A DNA stretch of 21,620 nucleotides from an uncultured Prosthecobacter sp. Lineage in GTDB: Bacteria; Verrucomicrobiota; Verrucomicrobiia; Verrucomicrobiales; Verrucomicrobiaceae. The notes under the pieces were generated by a model. The model was not told the DNA's origin, made no database searches, and worked only from the letters and a program-made list of their open reading frames with translations. Shown here one piece after another: positions 8,260-15,676 of this stretch (position 1 is the stretch's first letter; each line of letters begins with the position of its first letter). The translations under genes were made by a program, and so were the position numbers. The stretch is taken from contig CALDGV010000501.1 in assembly GCA_937941745.1 (NCBI GenBank), positions 1-21,620 of the forward strand, written 5' to 3'.

Positions 8260-9564
8260 CTACTTGGTCATCAGTCCCAGCACGGCTGAGGTCATGGCAT
8301 GCACACCTGTTTCGATGGTGGGTTCTGGGATGGGTTTGAAGAAGGGCGAATGCAGGGAGGGCAGTGTGGTCCCCTGAACCTTGGCTTCGGCCACCTTCTC
8401 CGGAGGCTGCGTGCCAAGCCAGAACATGCAAAGAGGCACTTTCTCCTGAGTCAGCCCATATTCAGCGAAGTCCTCCGCGCCCATGACCGGCTCGCGGGTG
8501 AGCACTTTGGCGTCTCCCAGCGTTTTTTCGAAGATCTGCCGCACCTTTGTGCACAACTCCGGCTGGTTGTAGAGGGCGGGGGACTGGTCGTCAGAGACGA
8601 TGACCTCGGGCATTTTTTCCACCGGCATGCCTGCAGACTCAGCCTGCGCTTTGACGATGCGCCGGATGGATTCGATCAGATGACGGCGGGTTTCGGTCTT
8701 GTAGCTGCGCAGGGTCAGCTGAAGGCGCACTTCGTCTGGGATGATGTTGCTTTTCGTGCCTCCATGAATGCTGCCGACGGTGACCACCGCCGGATCTCCG
8801 GGCCTCACCTCACGGCTGACGATGTTTTGCAGCGCCAGCACGATGTGAGAGGCGAGGACAATGGGATCCTTGCCCAGATGGGGCATGGAGCCATGCCCGC
8901 CAACGCCTTTCACGACGATGTCCACGCTGTCCACATTGGCCAGCGCGTAGCCTTCCACGATGCCGACAGTGCCGTGCGCCATGTCGGAAGAACAGTGCAG
9001 GGCCAGAGCCATGTCCGGCCGGGGAAATTTGGAGAACAACCCGGCACGCAGCATGAGCCGTGCTCCGAGCACGCGCTCTTCTGCCGGCTGGCCGATCATG
9101 ATCAGCGTGCCCTTCCATTGATCGCGCAGCCTGGAAAGCACCCGTGCCGTGCCGATGAAGCTGGTCATGTGGATGTCGTGACCGCACGCGTGCATCACAT
9201 CCACGTCACGGCCGAGGTCGTCCTTCACCCGTTTCGTGCTCGCATAGGGAGCGCCGGTCTGCTCCTTCACGGGAAGGGCGTCCAGATCCGTGCGCACAAG
9301 GATGGTGGGGCCTTCGCCGTTTTTCAGAACGCCCACGAGGCCGTGCCCGCCGAATTTTTCGGTGACCTCCAGCCCGGCCGCACGCAGTTCCCTGGCGATC
9401 ACCGCAGCCGTCTCCACTTCATGCATCGAAAGCTCCGGATTGGCATGCAGCTGCTGGTAGAGGGTGACGAGGGATGGCAGCTGCTCCTTCACCAGCGCCG
9501 CTGGATCGGCTGCCTGGAGGTGGAGGCAAAGCAGGAGGCTGGCGGCAAGGTGAATCGGCTTCAT
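8260..9564 (-). CDS. Secreted M20D-family amidohydrolase/peptidase
   Basis: A dinuclear-metal hydrolase related to hippurate hydrolase, N-acyl-amino-acid amidohydrolase and IAA-amino-acid hydrolase; it would cleave N-acylated amino acids or small peptides. The 434-residue product starts with a signal peptide (MKPIHLAASLLLCLHLQA), so it acts in the periplasm or outside. Family motifs are HANPELSMHEVETA, RTDLDALPVKE, MHACGHDIHMT (metal-binding His and Cys), GQPAEE (catalytic and metal glutamates), GGHGSMPH (dimerisation domain) and GAEDFAEY, with a late LHSPFF histidine. The ATG at 9564 is chosen because it begins the signal peptide; an in-frame TTG at 9582 is unlikely. The gene is divergent from the XRE-cupin regulator, a frequent arrangement for a regulated gene. 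The exact substrate cannot be read from sequence. Confidence 0.93.
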   Translation of the reverse strand: MKPIHLAASLLLCLHLQAADPAALVKEQLPSLVTLYQQLHANPELSMHEVETAAVIARELRAAGLEVTEKFGGHGLVGVLKNGEGPTILVRTDLDALPVKEQTGAPYASTKRVKDDLGRDVDVMHACGHDIHMTSFIGTARVLSRLRDQWKGTLIMIGQPAEERVLGARLMLRAGLFSKFPRPDMALALHCSSDMAHGTVGIVEGYALANVDSVDIVVKGVGGHGSMPHLGKDPIVLASHIVLALQNIVSREVRPGDPAVVTVGSIHGGTKSNIIPDEVRLQLTLRSYKTETRRHLIESIRRIVKAQAESAGMPVEKMPEVIVSDDQSPALYNQPELCTKVRQIFEKTLGDAKVLTREPVMGAEDFAEYGLTQEKVPLCMFWLGTQPPEKVAEAKVQGTTLPSLHSPFFKPIPEPTIETGVHAMTSAVLGLMTK

Positions 9565-9676
9565 GACCGGACTGTAAGCCAAAGCCGGGCCCTTCTTGCA
9601 AGCATCGTTCCGGCTCGCGCAGGAGAGGTGGTTTAATTTCTAATTTACAAGATGGACATCCGTTATATCGCCGCTC
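9565..9676. promoter_or_regulatory. Divergent promoter/operator region between the M20D hydrolase and XRE-cupin regulator
   Basis: The gap of 112 bases contains an AT-rich island (9631-9650, tttaatttctaatttacaa) that stands out from the GC-rich surroundings, and a ttatat element at 9663-9668 close to the regulator's ATG. The repeated aattt units could be part of an operator for the adjacent XRE protein. No standard -35/-10 pair with correct spacing is visible. Confidence 0.45.
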
Positions 9677-10276
9677 ATGTCCGCCCGCCGAAAAAACAGC
9701 CTTCCCGAATCCAGCCCCGAGGCCATCAATGAAAACCTGGGAAAACGCGTGAAGAAGCTGCGTGCGGACCGCGGCTGGTCACTGGAGGAGCTGGCCACAG
9801 CCAGCGGTGTCAGCCGGTCGATGCTCAGTGAAATCGAGCGTGAGAAGGCGAATCCCACCCTGACCGTCACTTTCCGGATCGCCCGTGCATTCGGCCTGAC
9901 CTTGCAGGAACTCATTGAGAGCGCTGAAGCCAGTGCATCCAAGATCCAGGTCATCCGGGCCAGTGACCGCGCCCAGGTCTATCGGAGTGACAAGCAGTGC
10001 GAAATCCGCACGCTTTCGCCGCTGAACCTTGAAAAGGACGTCGAATTCTACCAAGTCGCACTGCGGCCGGGCGGTGCGCTGAAAAGCCAGGCTCACTTTG
10101 AGGGCACGCGCGAGTTTCTGACCGTGGAGTCAGGCACGGTGCGCATCGAATCCGGCACAGACAGCGATGACCTCGGCAAAGGCGACAGCGGCACCTATCG
10201 GGCGGACGTCCCTCATGCCATCATCAACACCGGCAAGGGGGAGGCCGTGGTCTTTCTCGTCGTCATCTACCGCTAA
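9677..10276 (+). CDS. XRE-family transcriptional regulator with C-terminal cupin domain
   Basis: A 199-residue DNA-binding regulator. The helix-turn-helix spans about residues 20-80 (LGKRVKKLRADRGWSLEELA, GVSRSMLSEIEREKANPTL, RIARAFGLTLQELIE). A small cupin domain follows at about 105-195 (VEFYQVALRPGGALKSQAHF, REFLTVESGTVRIE, GDSGTYRADVPHAIINTG). Proteins of this architecture sense a small ligand in the cupin pocket and commonly control adjacent catabolic genes. The ATG at 9677 is the only sensible start. Its TAA stop is 19 bases before the M60 peptidase ATG, suggesting one transcript, and the M20D hydrolase is divergent. Both neighbours are likely targets by position, and autoregulation is likely; neither can be shown from the sequence. 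Confidence 0.92.
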   Translation: MSARRKNSLPESSPEAINENLGKRVKKLRADRGWSLEELATASGVSRSMLSEIEREKANPTLTVTFRIARAFGLTLQELIESAEASASKIQVIRASDRAQVYRSDKQCEIRTLSPLNLEKDVEFYQVALRPGGALKSQAHFEGTREFLTVESGTVRIESGTDSDDLGKGDSGTYRADVPHAIINTGKGEAVVFLVVIYR

Positions 10277-10295
10277 GCTTCTTTCCAACCCTCCC

Positions 10296-12503
10296 ATGAA
10301 ATCATTCAGTCTTGCCCTGGTTCTTCTCAGCAGCCTTTCCGGCCTGGCTCAGATGCCTGTTGAGTTTGTGAACGCCGAACGTGGCAAAATCCTTGAGGGC
10401 GTGAAGACCATCCCGAAAACGGGGGCTCCGGGACCGGTCGGCATCTGGGGCACGATGGCCTTTCCGATCTTGTCTGCGCCTGACAAGGATGGCGTGGAGA
10501 TTGCCGTCGCCGCAGCGGCCGGATATGCCAAGGGCCGGGTGATCCTGTTTGGCCATAACAGCTACCTCGATGGCAGCGCAGGAGGGGATCATGCGCGCCT
10601 CATCGAGAACTGCGTGAAATGGGCCGGTGCGAAGGACAAGCCGCGCGTGGGCCTGAAAGGCGTGAAGAAGGATGTCTTTGAAGCCGCGGGCTTCCGTGCA
10701 GAGAGCTTGAGCGAGGTCACGGCAGATTCACTGGCCGATTTCGAGGTCGTGGTGATCAACATTCAAGGCATCACGAGTTCAGCCGAGGGGGCGGCTTTGG
10801 CCGAGTTCATCAAAAAAGGGGGTGGCGTCATTGCAGGCATGACGGGCTGGGCCTTCAGCCAGACCAGCGGTGGCAAGGAGCTGGCGATCGCCCACGGTGT
10901 GAATCAGGCGCTGATGGCCGCTGGTGTGGCCATCACGGACATGAGTGCCTTTGACAATGTGCGCGGTTTTGAAGCGAGACGGGAGCTGCCGCTGATGATG
11001 AATGCCTCCACCGCCATCCTGGCGATGAAAAAGCAGCGTGAGGGCGGGCCTGCGCTGGATGCCCAGGCCATCAAGCAGGCAACGAATGCCATACAGATCG
11101 CCCTGGCCGCCCAGCCGCCGGATCGCAGCAGCCTGCGGGATGCCGTCACCGCCGCACTTGGCACTTCTGGCGGCGAAGCCGGACCTCTTCCTACGCCGGA
11201 AACACCGCTCACCACCGCCAAAGACAATGCTGCCAGGCTTCGTCTGGGCATGGAAACACGCGTGCTGCGCCTAGCTGGTGGTGAGGCGGCCACAGCCCAC
11301 CCGGCGCATGTCTTCTTTCCTGGCAAATCGGACGACACTGCCCCCCGGATCACGCGTGAGGTCACGGTGAATCCAGCTATCCCTGGCTGGACGAGCACAG
11401 GCCTCTATGCTGCCGCCGGAGAGACGATCACGGTCAAGGTGCCCGCAGAAATCGCGGCCCAGGGTTATGCGGTGCGCATTGGCTGCCACAGCGACACCTT
11501 GTATCACCTCGACTCCTGGCAGCGTGCACCTGACATCACCAAGTCTGTGAGCCTTGCCGCCGTGGAAACCAGGACGGCGAGCGCCTTTGGCGGGCTGGTG
11601 TACATCGAGGTGCCGGGCAGCGCCAGACAGACCACTGCCTTTACGGCCAGCCTTCAGGGAGCCATTCCGGCGCCTTATTTTGTCCTGGGGCAGCACACGG
11701 ACGAGCAGTGGAGCAGCGAAATCAAAAAGCAGCCCGGCATCTGGAGTGAACTGGCCTGCTCCAACCTCATCATCACGCTGCCGACAAGTGTGGCGCAGAC
11801 GATTCAGAACCCGACGGAGCTGATGACATTCTGGCAGAAGGTCGTCGAGGCTCAGGATGATGTCAGCAATCAGACCACCGAGCGCAGAAGGCCGGAGCGA
11901 ATCGTCTCTGACATCCAGATCAGCGCCGGTTACATGCACAGCGGCTATCCCATCATGATCCCCACGAGCGCCGCGCCTGAGATGGTGACCTTCAACCGCA
12001 TCAAATTTCCCGGCTGGGGCTTTTACCATGAGATCGGGCACAACCACCAGCGCCGCACTTTCACCTTCGATGGAACGGGGGAAGTCACAAACAACGTCAT
12101 CGGCATGTACTGCTACCATGAGGTGCTGAAGAAAGACTGGCTCATCGGCCACACCGCCATCACCCCGGACCAGCGGAAGGCGAACATCGAGAAGATCAAG
12201 CGTGCTTCCGACAAGTGGCAGACCTGGAAGAGTGAGCCGTTCACGGCGCTGGTGACCTACATCCAGCTCGTGCAGGAGTTTGGCTGGGAAAGCTGGCGCA
12301 GGTACCTGCACAGCTTTGCTGACCGCAGCTTCGGTCCTGAGCCGAAGAGCGACGATGAGGCCCGCGATCAGTTCCTGGTGCGGTATTCCAAGATCGTGAA
12401 CAAAAACCTCGGACCCTTCTTTGAATTCTGGGGCATCCCAGTGAGCAGCACGGCCAGGGCACAGGTGGGCCATTTGGAAGCCTGGATGCCCAAGGATGCT
12501 TGA
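10296..12503 (+). CDS. Secreted M60-family (enhancin-like) zinc metallopeptidase with TCAF-like N-terminus
   Basis: Predicted to cut glycoproteins such as mucins, the known activity of characterised M60-like peptidases. The 735-residue protein has a signal peptide (MKSFSLALVLLSSLSGLA). An N-terminal alpha/beta domain (about 20-240; GRVILFGHNSYLDG, RLIENCVKWAG, VVVINIQG, IKKGGGVIAGMTGWAF) resembles the class-I glutaminase-like fold of TCAF/FAM115 proteins. A linker follows, then a beta-rich region with the M60-typical STGLYAAAGETITV (about 365-380). The catalytic part carries FYHEIGHNHQ, with H578, E579 and H582, and a third ligand candidate E596 in GTGEVTNN, matching HExxH...E spacing. The ATG at 10296 is chosen over an in-frame upstream extension that would overlap the regulator gene and lack the signal peptide. 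It follows the XRE-cupin gene by 19 bases. Its TGA directly abuts the opposite lyase stop. Confidence 0.9.
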   Translation: MKSFSLALVLLSSLSGLAQMPVEFVNAERGKILEGVKTIPKTGAPGPVGIWGTMAFPILSAPDKDGVEIAVAAAAGYAKGRVILFGHNSYLDGSAGGDHARLIENCVKWAGAKDKPRVGLKGVKKDVFEAAGFRAESLSEVTADSLADFEVVVINIQGITSSAEGAALAEFIKKGGGVIAGMTGWAFSQTSGGKELAIAHGVNQALMAAGVAITDMSAFDNVRGFEARRELPLMMNASTAILAMKKQREGGPALDAQAIKQATNAIQIALAAQPPDRSSLRDAVTAALGTSGGEAGPLPTPETPLTTAKDNAARLRLGMETRVLRLAGGEAATAHPAHVFFPGKSDDTAPRITREVTVNPAIPGWTSTGLYAAAGETITVKVPAEIAAQGYAVRIGCHSDTLYHLDSWQRAPDITKSVSLAAVETRTASAFGGLVYIEVPGSARQTTAFTASLQGAIPAPYFVLGQHTDEQWSSEIKKQPGIWSELACSNLIITLPTSVAQTIQNPTELMTFWQKVVEAQDDVSNQTTERRRPERIVSDIQISAGYMHSGYPIMIPTSAAPEMVTFNRIKFPGWGFYHEIGHNHQRRTFTFDGTGEVTNNVIGMYCYHEVLKKDWLIGHTAITPDQRKANIEKIKRASDKWQTWKSEPFTALVTYIQLVQEFGWESWRRYLHSFADRSFGPEPKSDDEARDQFLVRYSKIVNKNLGPFFEFWGIPVSSTARAQVGHLEAWMPKDA

Positions 12504-13307
12504 TCAAGGTTCCCTGGGCTTCTGCACCTTGAAATCTGTGAACTCGCAGTAGCAAGGGCGGCTGGGAGCCCAGGTGTTGTCGCTGCCGCCATGGAAGGTT
12601 TCGAAGTAGAGGCTGTCCACTTGAAAGGTTTCAGCACTGCGCCATTCCATGTCGAGCCGCTCCACCATGAGTCGTTCGCCCTGTCCAGGCAGCGTGGTCC
12701 AGACGCGCAGGATGCCATCGCGGCGTCCACCTGTGTTCATCGCTACGGCGATGCGGACCTGCACGGGCTTTCCGGGAGGGAAGCGGAAGTCTTCGGGAAA
12801 GGGAAAGCTTTCACCATACTTCTCCGGCTGGTTTTTGTGATACACATAGGCTTCACCGCGCCCATCACGCCGCCACATCAGTCTGGCAGAAAAGCCGTTG
12901 GCACCATCTGCAGGCCGGCCGCCGCTGACGTTTTCCGGTCCACCGCAGAGTCCGGGCAGTTTGCCGCCCTTCACAAAATCAAAGTCCTGATTGAAGCGCA
13001 GGGTGTAGCTCAGTTCGGCGGCATGGTGTGAGCCGATGGGCCAGCGCCAGCCAGCACCGCCTTTCTCGGGGCCGATCTGGCCGGGCACAAAGTTCACACG
13101 AAGCCATGGCCGCCCTTCCTCACGTGCCTTGAGCTGCACATGGCCTTCCTTCACGCCGTCTTCAAACTCACATCCAGGCCAGTCCTGCTTCCAGCGCTCC
13201 ACGGTGTAGGCGCCTTCAGGACCGGACAGCAACGGTTGGATTGGCAGATCGGCGCTGTGGAGACGAACAGAGAGGATCGCTGCGGCAAAGAGAAAGGTCA
13301 GGCGCAT
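12504..13307 (-). CDS. Secreted polysaccharide lyase-like protein, PL14 type
   Basis: Probably cleaves uronic-acid polysaccharides (alginate or glucuronan-like) by beta-elimination. The 267-residue protein begins with a signal peptide (MRLTFLFAAAILSVRLHSA). The features that recall PL14 are YTLRFNQDFDFVKGGKLPGLCGG, then SGGRPADGANGFSARLMWRRDGRGEAYVYHKNQ in sense (Gly-Phe-Ser-Ala-Arg core), the conserved YGES, and a C-terminal strand with FQVDSLYFETFHGGSD. Family assignment is by recalled motif, so PL14-like rather than proven. It is the second gene of a minus-strand unit; the sulfatase remnant ends only 18 bases upstream, and together they would fit degradation of a sulfated uronic-acid glycan. 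Its stop codon touches the M60 stop. Confidence 0.78.
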   Translation of the reverse strand: MRLTFLFAAAILSVRLHSADLPIQPLLSGPEGAYTVERWKQDWPGCEFEDGVKEGHVQLKAREEGRPWLRVNFVPGQIGPEKGGAGWRWPIGSHHAAELSYTLRFNQDFDFVKGGKLPGLCGGPENVSGGRPADGANGFSARLMWRRDGRGEAYVYHKNQPEKYGESFPFPEDFRFPPGKPVQVRIAVAMNTGGRRDGILRVWTTLPGQGERLMVERLDMEWRSAETFQVDSLYFETFHGGSDNTWAPSRPCYCEFTDFKVQKPREP

Positions 13308-13325
13308 GAAGAGTGACGAGGAAGA

Positions 13326-14743
13326 TCAGGGAGCCTTCTTTTTCTTCTTCCCCTTGCCCTTGGCAGGCTGGGGTTTGGTATAGCCCTCGTTTTTGACCAC
13401 ATCTTCCGGCTCAGGAACGCGGCCTTGGTCGTGGGTGTCCTCGATCCACTGGTCCAGCACGCTGCGGAGACGTTCCAGGGTCTGGTAGTGCTCGGGAGAT
13501 TTGGCGAGGTTGTGAATCTGGTGCGGGTCCTTTTCGAGGTCGTAGAGCTCTTCTTCCGGCATGCTGGGGGCAGCCAGTAGTGCCTGGGCTGGAGTGAGCT
13601 TGTCCTGGGCCGCCAGTTCCTTGATGAGGTTCCAGACAGGATACTGGCGTTCCTTGTAGTCGTTGTGCTGGAGGAAGGGGCGATCGGGGGTGAAGTTGTG
13701 AATGTAGCGGTAGCGGGCATCGCGCACCGTGCGGAGGCGGAACACGGTTTCATCGCAGCGGTCACGCGCTCCAAAAACAAACTCCCGGGCGGCTTCGGCG
13801 TTCGGGCCCAGGAACACCTGGCCCTGCATTCCGGCAGGCTTGGCGATGCCGGCAAGGTTCAGCGAAGTGGCTGTGAGGTCGATCGACATCAGCAGGCGGT
13901 CGCTCACGGTGCCTGCCTGAAAACCTTTCGGGGCAGGGAAGGACTCTGGCCAGCGCAGGATGAAGGGTACGTTGAGGCCTTCTTCATAGCAGAATTGCTT
14001 GGCGCGCACATGGGCGGCTCCGTTGTCACCCACGAAGCAGATCACGGTGTTCTAAAAAGTCCGTCCCGCTTCAGCAGGCTGACAATCTTGCCGATCTTGC
14101 GGTCCAGTTCCGTGGCGGCATCAAGATACTGGGCCCAGTCCTTGCGCGTGATTTCATGGTCCGGGTAGTAGGGAGGGATCGCCACTTGGGCAGGATCGGC
14201 GTGAGGCGGGGCGTGAAAGGTCCGGTGGGTTTCCTGGAAGTTGAGCTGGGCGTAAAATGGCTGATGTGCCTTCAAGTCAGCCCAGTCGTCTGAGTCGAAA
14301 GGCTTTTCGGGGGATTGGAAGTTCCAGTCGGTCTTGCCCGAGCCTTTGAATCCTGCTTCCGTAGGCAGTTGGCGAAGGTTGGCCGTGAAGTAGCCGGCCT
14401 CCTTCATCCGTTCGCTGATCAGCCTTGCTCCGGCAGGCAGCGTGTAGCCATCATCCCGATGGCTGCGGTGATTGTGTGCACCGAGGGTGGTCTGATACAT
14501 GCCTGTGTTGAAGGCTGAACGGCTGGCGGAACAGACGGGCGCGGTGGTGTAGTAGCGGGTGAAGCGCATGCCCTCCGCTGCCAGGCCATCCAGCACCGGA
14601 CTGGACACCTGCTTCTCCCCATAACAGCCGAGATGCGGCCCGAAATCTTCGGCGATGAGCCAGAGAATGTTTGGCCGTGCAGTCTCCGCCATGGAAGGCA
14701 GTGCCAGGGCAAGAAGCAGAAGGAGGTGAAGAAAACCTTTCAT
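13326..14743 (-). pseudogene. Secreted sulfatase, interrupted by a one-base frameshift
   Basis: A type I sulfatase of the heparan-N-sulfatase-like sort, removing sulfate esters from glycans. Translation from the ATG at 14743 gives a signal peptide (MKGFLHLLLLLALALPSMA), the first metal aspartate in AEDFG (D33), the formylglycine motif CSASR (Cys71) and AFNTGMYQTTLGAH. It ends prematurely at TGA 14042-14044 after KRDGLF (233 residues). The other frame then continues with NTVICFVGDNG (metal-site Asp-Asn), NVPFILRWPE, EELYDLEKDPHQIHNLA and a Lys-rich tail, ending at 13326. One base missing near 14053/14054, next to an A5 run, explains the break, since adding G on the coding strand gives GLFENTVI. 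Restored length would be about 472 residues. An in-frame ATG 96 bases upstream would only add a non-signal extension. It could be a true mutation or a sequencing error. Confidence 0.88.
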
Positions 14744-14788
14744 GCGCGCATGCTCGCTGAGGGACCGGGGTTTTGACAACTCTCTTCC

Positions 14789-14811
14789 CGTGGCAGGCAC
14801 CATTTGCCACG
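14789..14811 (-). terminator. Stem-loop directly after the exonuclease III stop
   Basis: A perfect seven-pair stem (cgtggca with tgccacg) and a nine-base loop begin at the base immediately after the TAG stop of the minus-strand exonuclease gene. There is no T-run beyond it, so it may be a weak terminator or a 3' stabiliser. It sits in the 68-base gap before the sulfatase start. Confidence 0.4.
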
Positions 14812-15567
14812 CTAGCCCACCACCAGTTCCACCGGGCAATGGTCGGAGCCATGCACATCAGCGCGAATCTGGCAGCCCCGGAGCGCCGGCTTCAGGTTTT
14901 CCGAGGCCAGCCAGTAGTCCAGCCGCCAGCCGATGTTCTTCGCCCGGGCGTCCGGCGTGCGTTGCGTCCACCAAGTGTATCGTCCGGGGCTATGGTCGAA
15001 CTCGCGGAAGACATCCAGAAAGCCTGCATCCAGATGGCGGGTGAAACTCTCGCGCTCTGCATCGCTGAATCCAGGGTTCATGCGGTTGCTCTTCGGATTG
15101 GCGAGGTCGATTTCCTGGTGGGAGACGTTGAGGTCGCCGCAGCAAAGCACGGGCTTTCTGGCCTCCAGCTTTTTCAAAAAGGCGCGGAAGGCATCATCCC
15201 AGTTCAGCCGGTAGGGCAGGCGCGCCAGTTCGGCCTGGGAGTTCGGCGTGTACACCGTCACCAGGTAAAAGTCGGGGAATTCCGTGGTGATGACGCGGCC
15301 TTCCTTGTCGTGCTCGGCGATGCCCATGCCGAGGAGTTCCGACTTCCAGGGCACCCGGCTCAGGATGCAGGTGCCGGAGTAGCCCTTTTTTTCGGCGCTG
15401 TTCCAGACAGCCTGATAGCCCGTGAAGAAGGAGAGGTCCACCTGCTGCTGCATGGCCTTTGTCTCCTGCAGGCAGATGACATCTGCATCGCAGGAGAGCA
15501 GGTATTCGCGCAGTCCCTTGTTCAGTGAGGCGCGGATGCCGTTGACGTTCCAGGTGGTGAGTTTCAT
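14812..15567 (-). CDS. xthA: Exodeoxyribonuclease III (AP endonuclease family)
   Basis: A Mg-dependent DNA repair enzyme that incises at abasic sites and removes 3' blocking groups. The 251-residue cytoplasmic protein carries all catalytic motifs of the family: MKLTTWNVNGIRA (Asn7), LQETK (Glu35), GYSGTCILSR, VTVYTPNS, GDLNVSH (Asp145, Asn147), YTWWTQR and NIGWRLDYWL, and GSDHCPV (Asp242, His243). The ATG at 15567 begins the conserved MKLTTWNVNG; an in-frame TTG at 15633 would add 22 unconserved residues. The leader ggacacaggccc has only a weak purine match. The gene is divergent from the outer-membrane protein gene and is followed by a stem-loop and then the sulfatase on the same strand. It could be named exoA in some schemes. 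Confidence 0.95.
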   Translation of the reverse strand: MKLTTWNVNGIRASLNKGLREYLLSCDADVICLQETKAMQQQVDLSFFTGYQAVWNSAEKKGYSGTCILSRVPWKSELLGMGIAEHDKEGRVITTEFPDFYLVTVYTPNSQAELARLPYRLNWDDAFRAFLKKLEARKPVLCCGDLNVSHQEIDLANPKSNRMNPGFSDAERESFTRHLDAGFLDVFREFDHSPGRYTWWTQRTPDARAKNIGWRLDYWLASENLKPALRGCQIRADVHGSDHCPVELVVG

Positions 15568-15676
15568 GGGCCTGTGTCCTATCGGGCGGCGCTGATTGTT
15601 CAACCAGAACAGTAATGGAGCAGTCTCTGACAACCGACGTGGATCATCCTGCGGGGGATGATGCTTTTATTTCTTC
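15568..15676 (+). promoter_or_regulatory. Divergent promoter region with a terminator-like leader hairpin before the outer-membrane gene
   Basis: This 109-base gap serves both exonuclease III (-) and the outer-membrane protein (+). At 15643-15662 a perfect seven-pair stem (atcatcc with ggatgat, loop tgcggg) is followed by gcttttatttcttc and then the ATG at 15677. The arrangement resembles an intrinsic terminator placed in the 5' leader and could attenuate transcription or mask translation. Core promoter boxes could not be assigned. Confidence 0.5.

Noticed and set aside
8299..9636. 445-residue plus-strand open frame opposite the M20D gene
   Set aside because: The minus frame carries all M20D motifs; the plus frame is His-rich nonsense typical of antisense reading in GC-rich DNA.
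14042..14060. Programmed -1 frameshift in the sulfatase at the T5 run
   Set aside because: No proper X-XXY-YYZ heptamer in frame, and the -1 frame has an immediate TAG.
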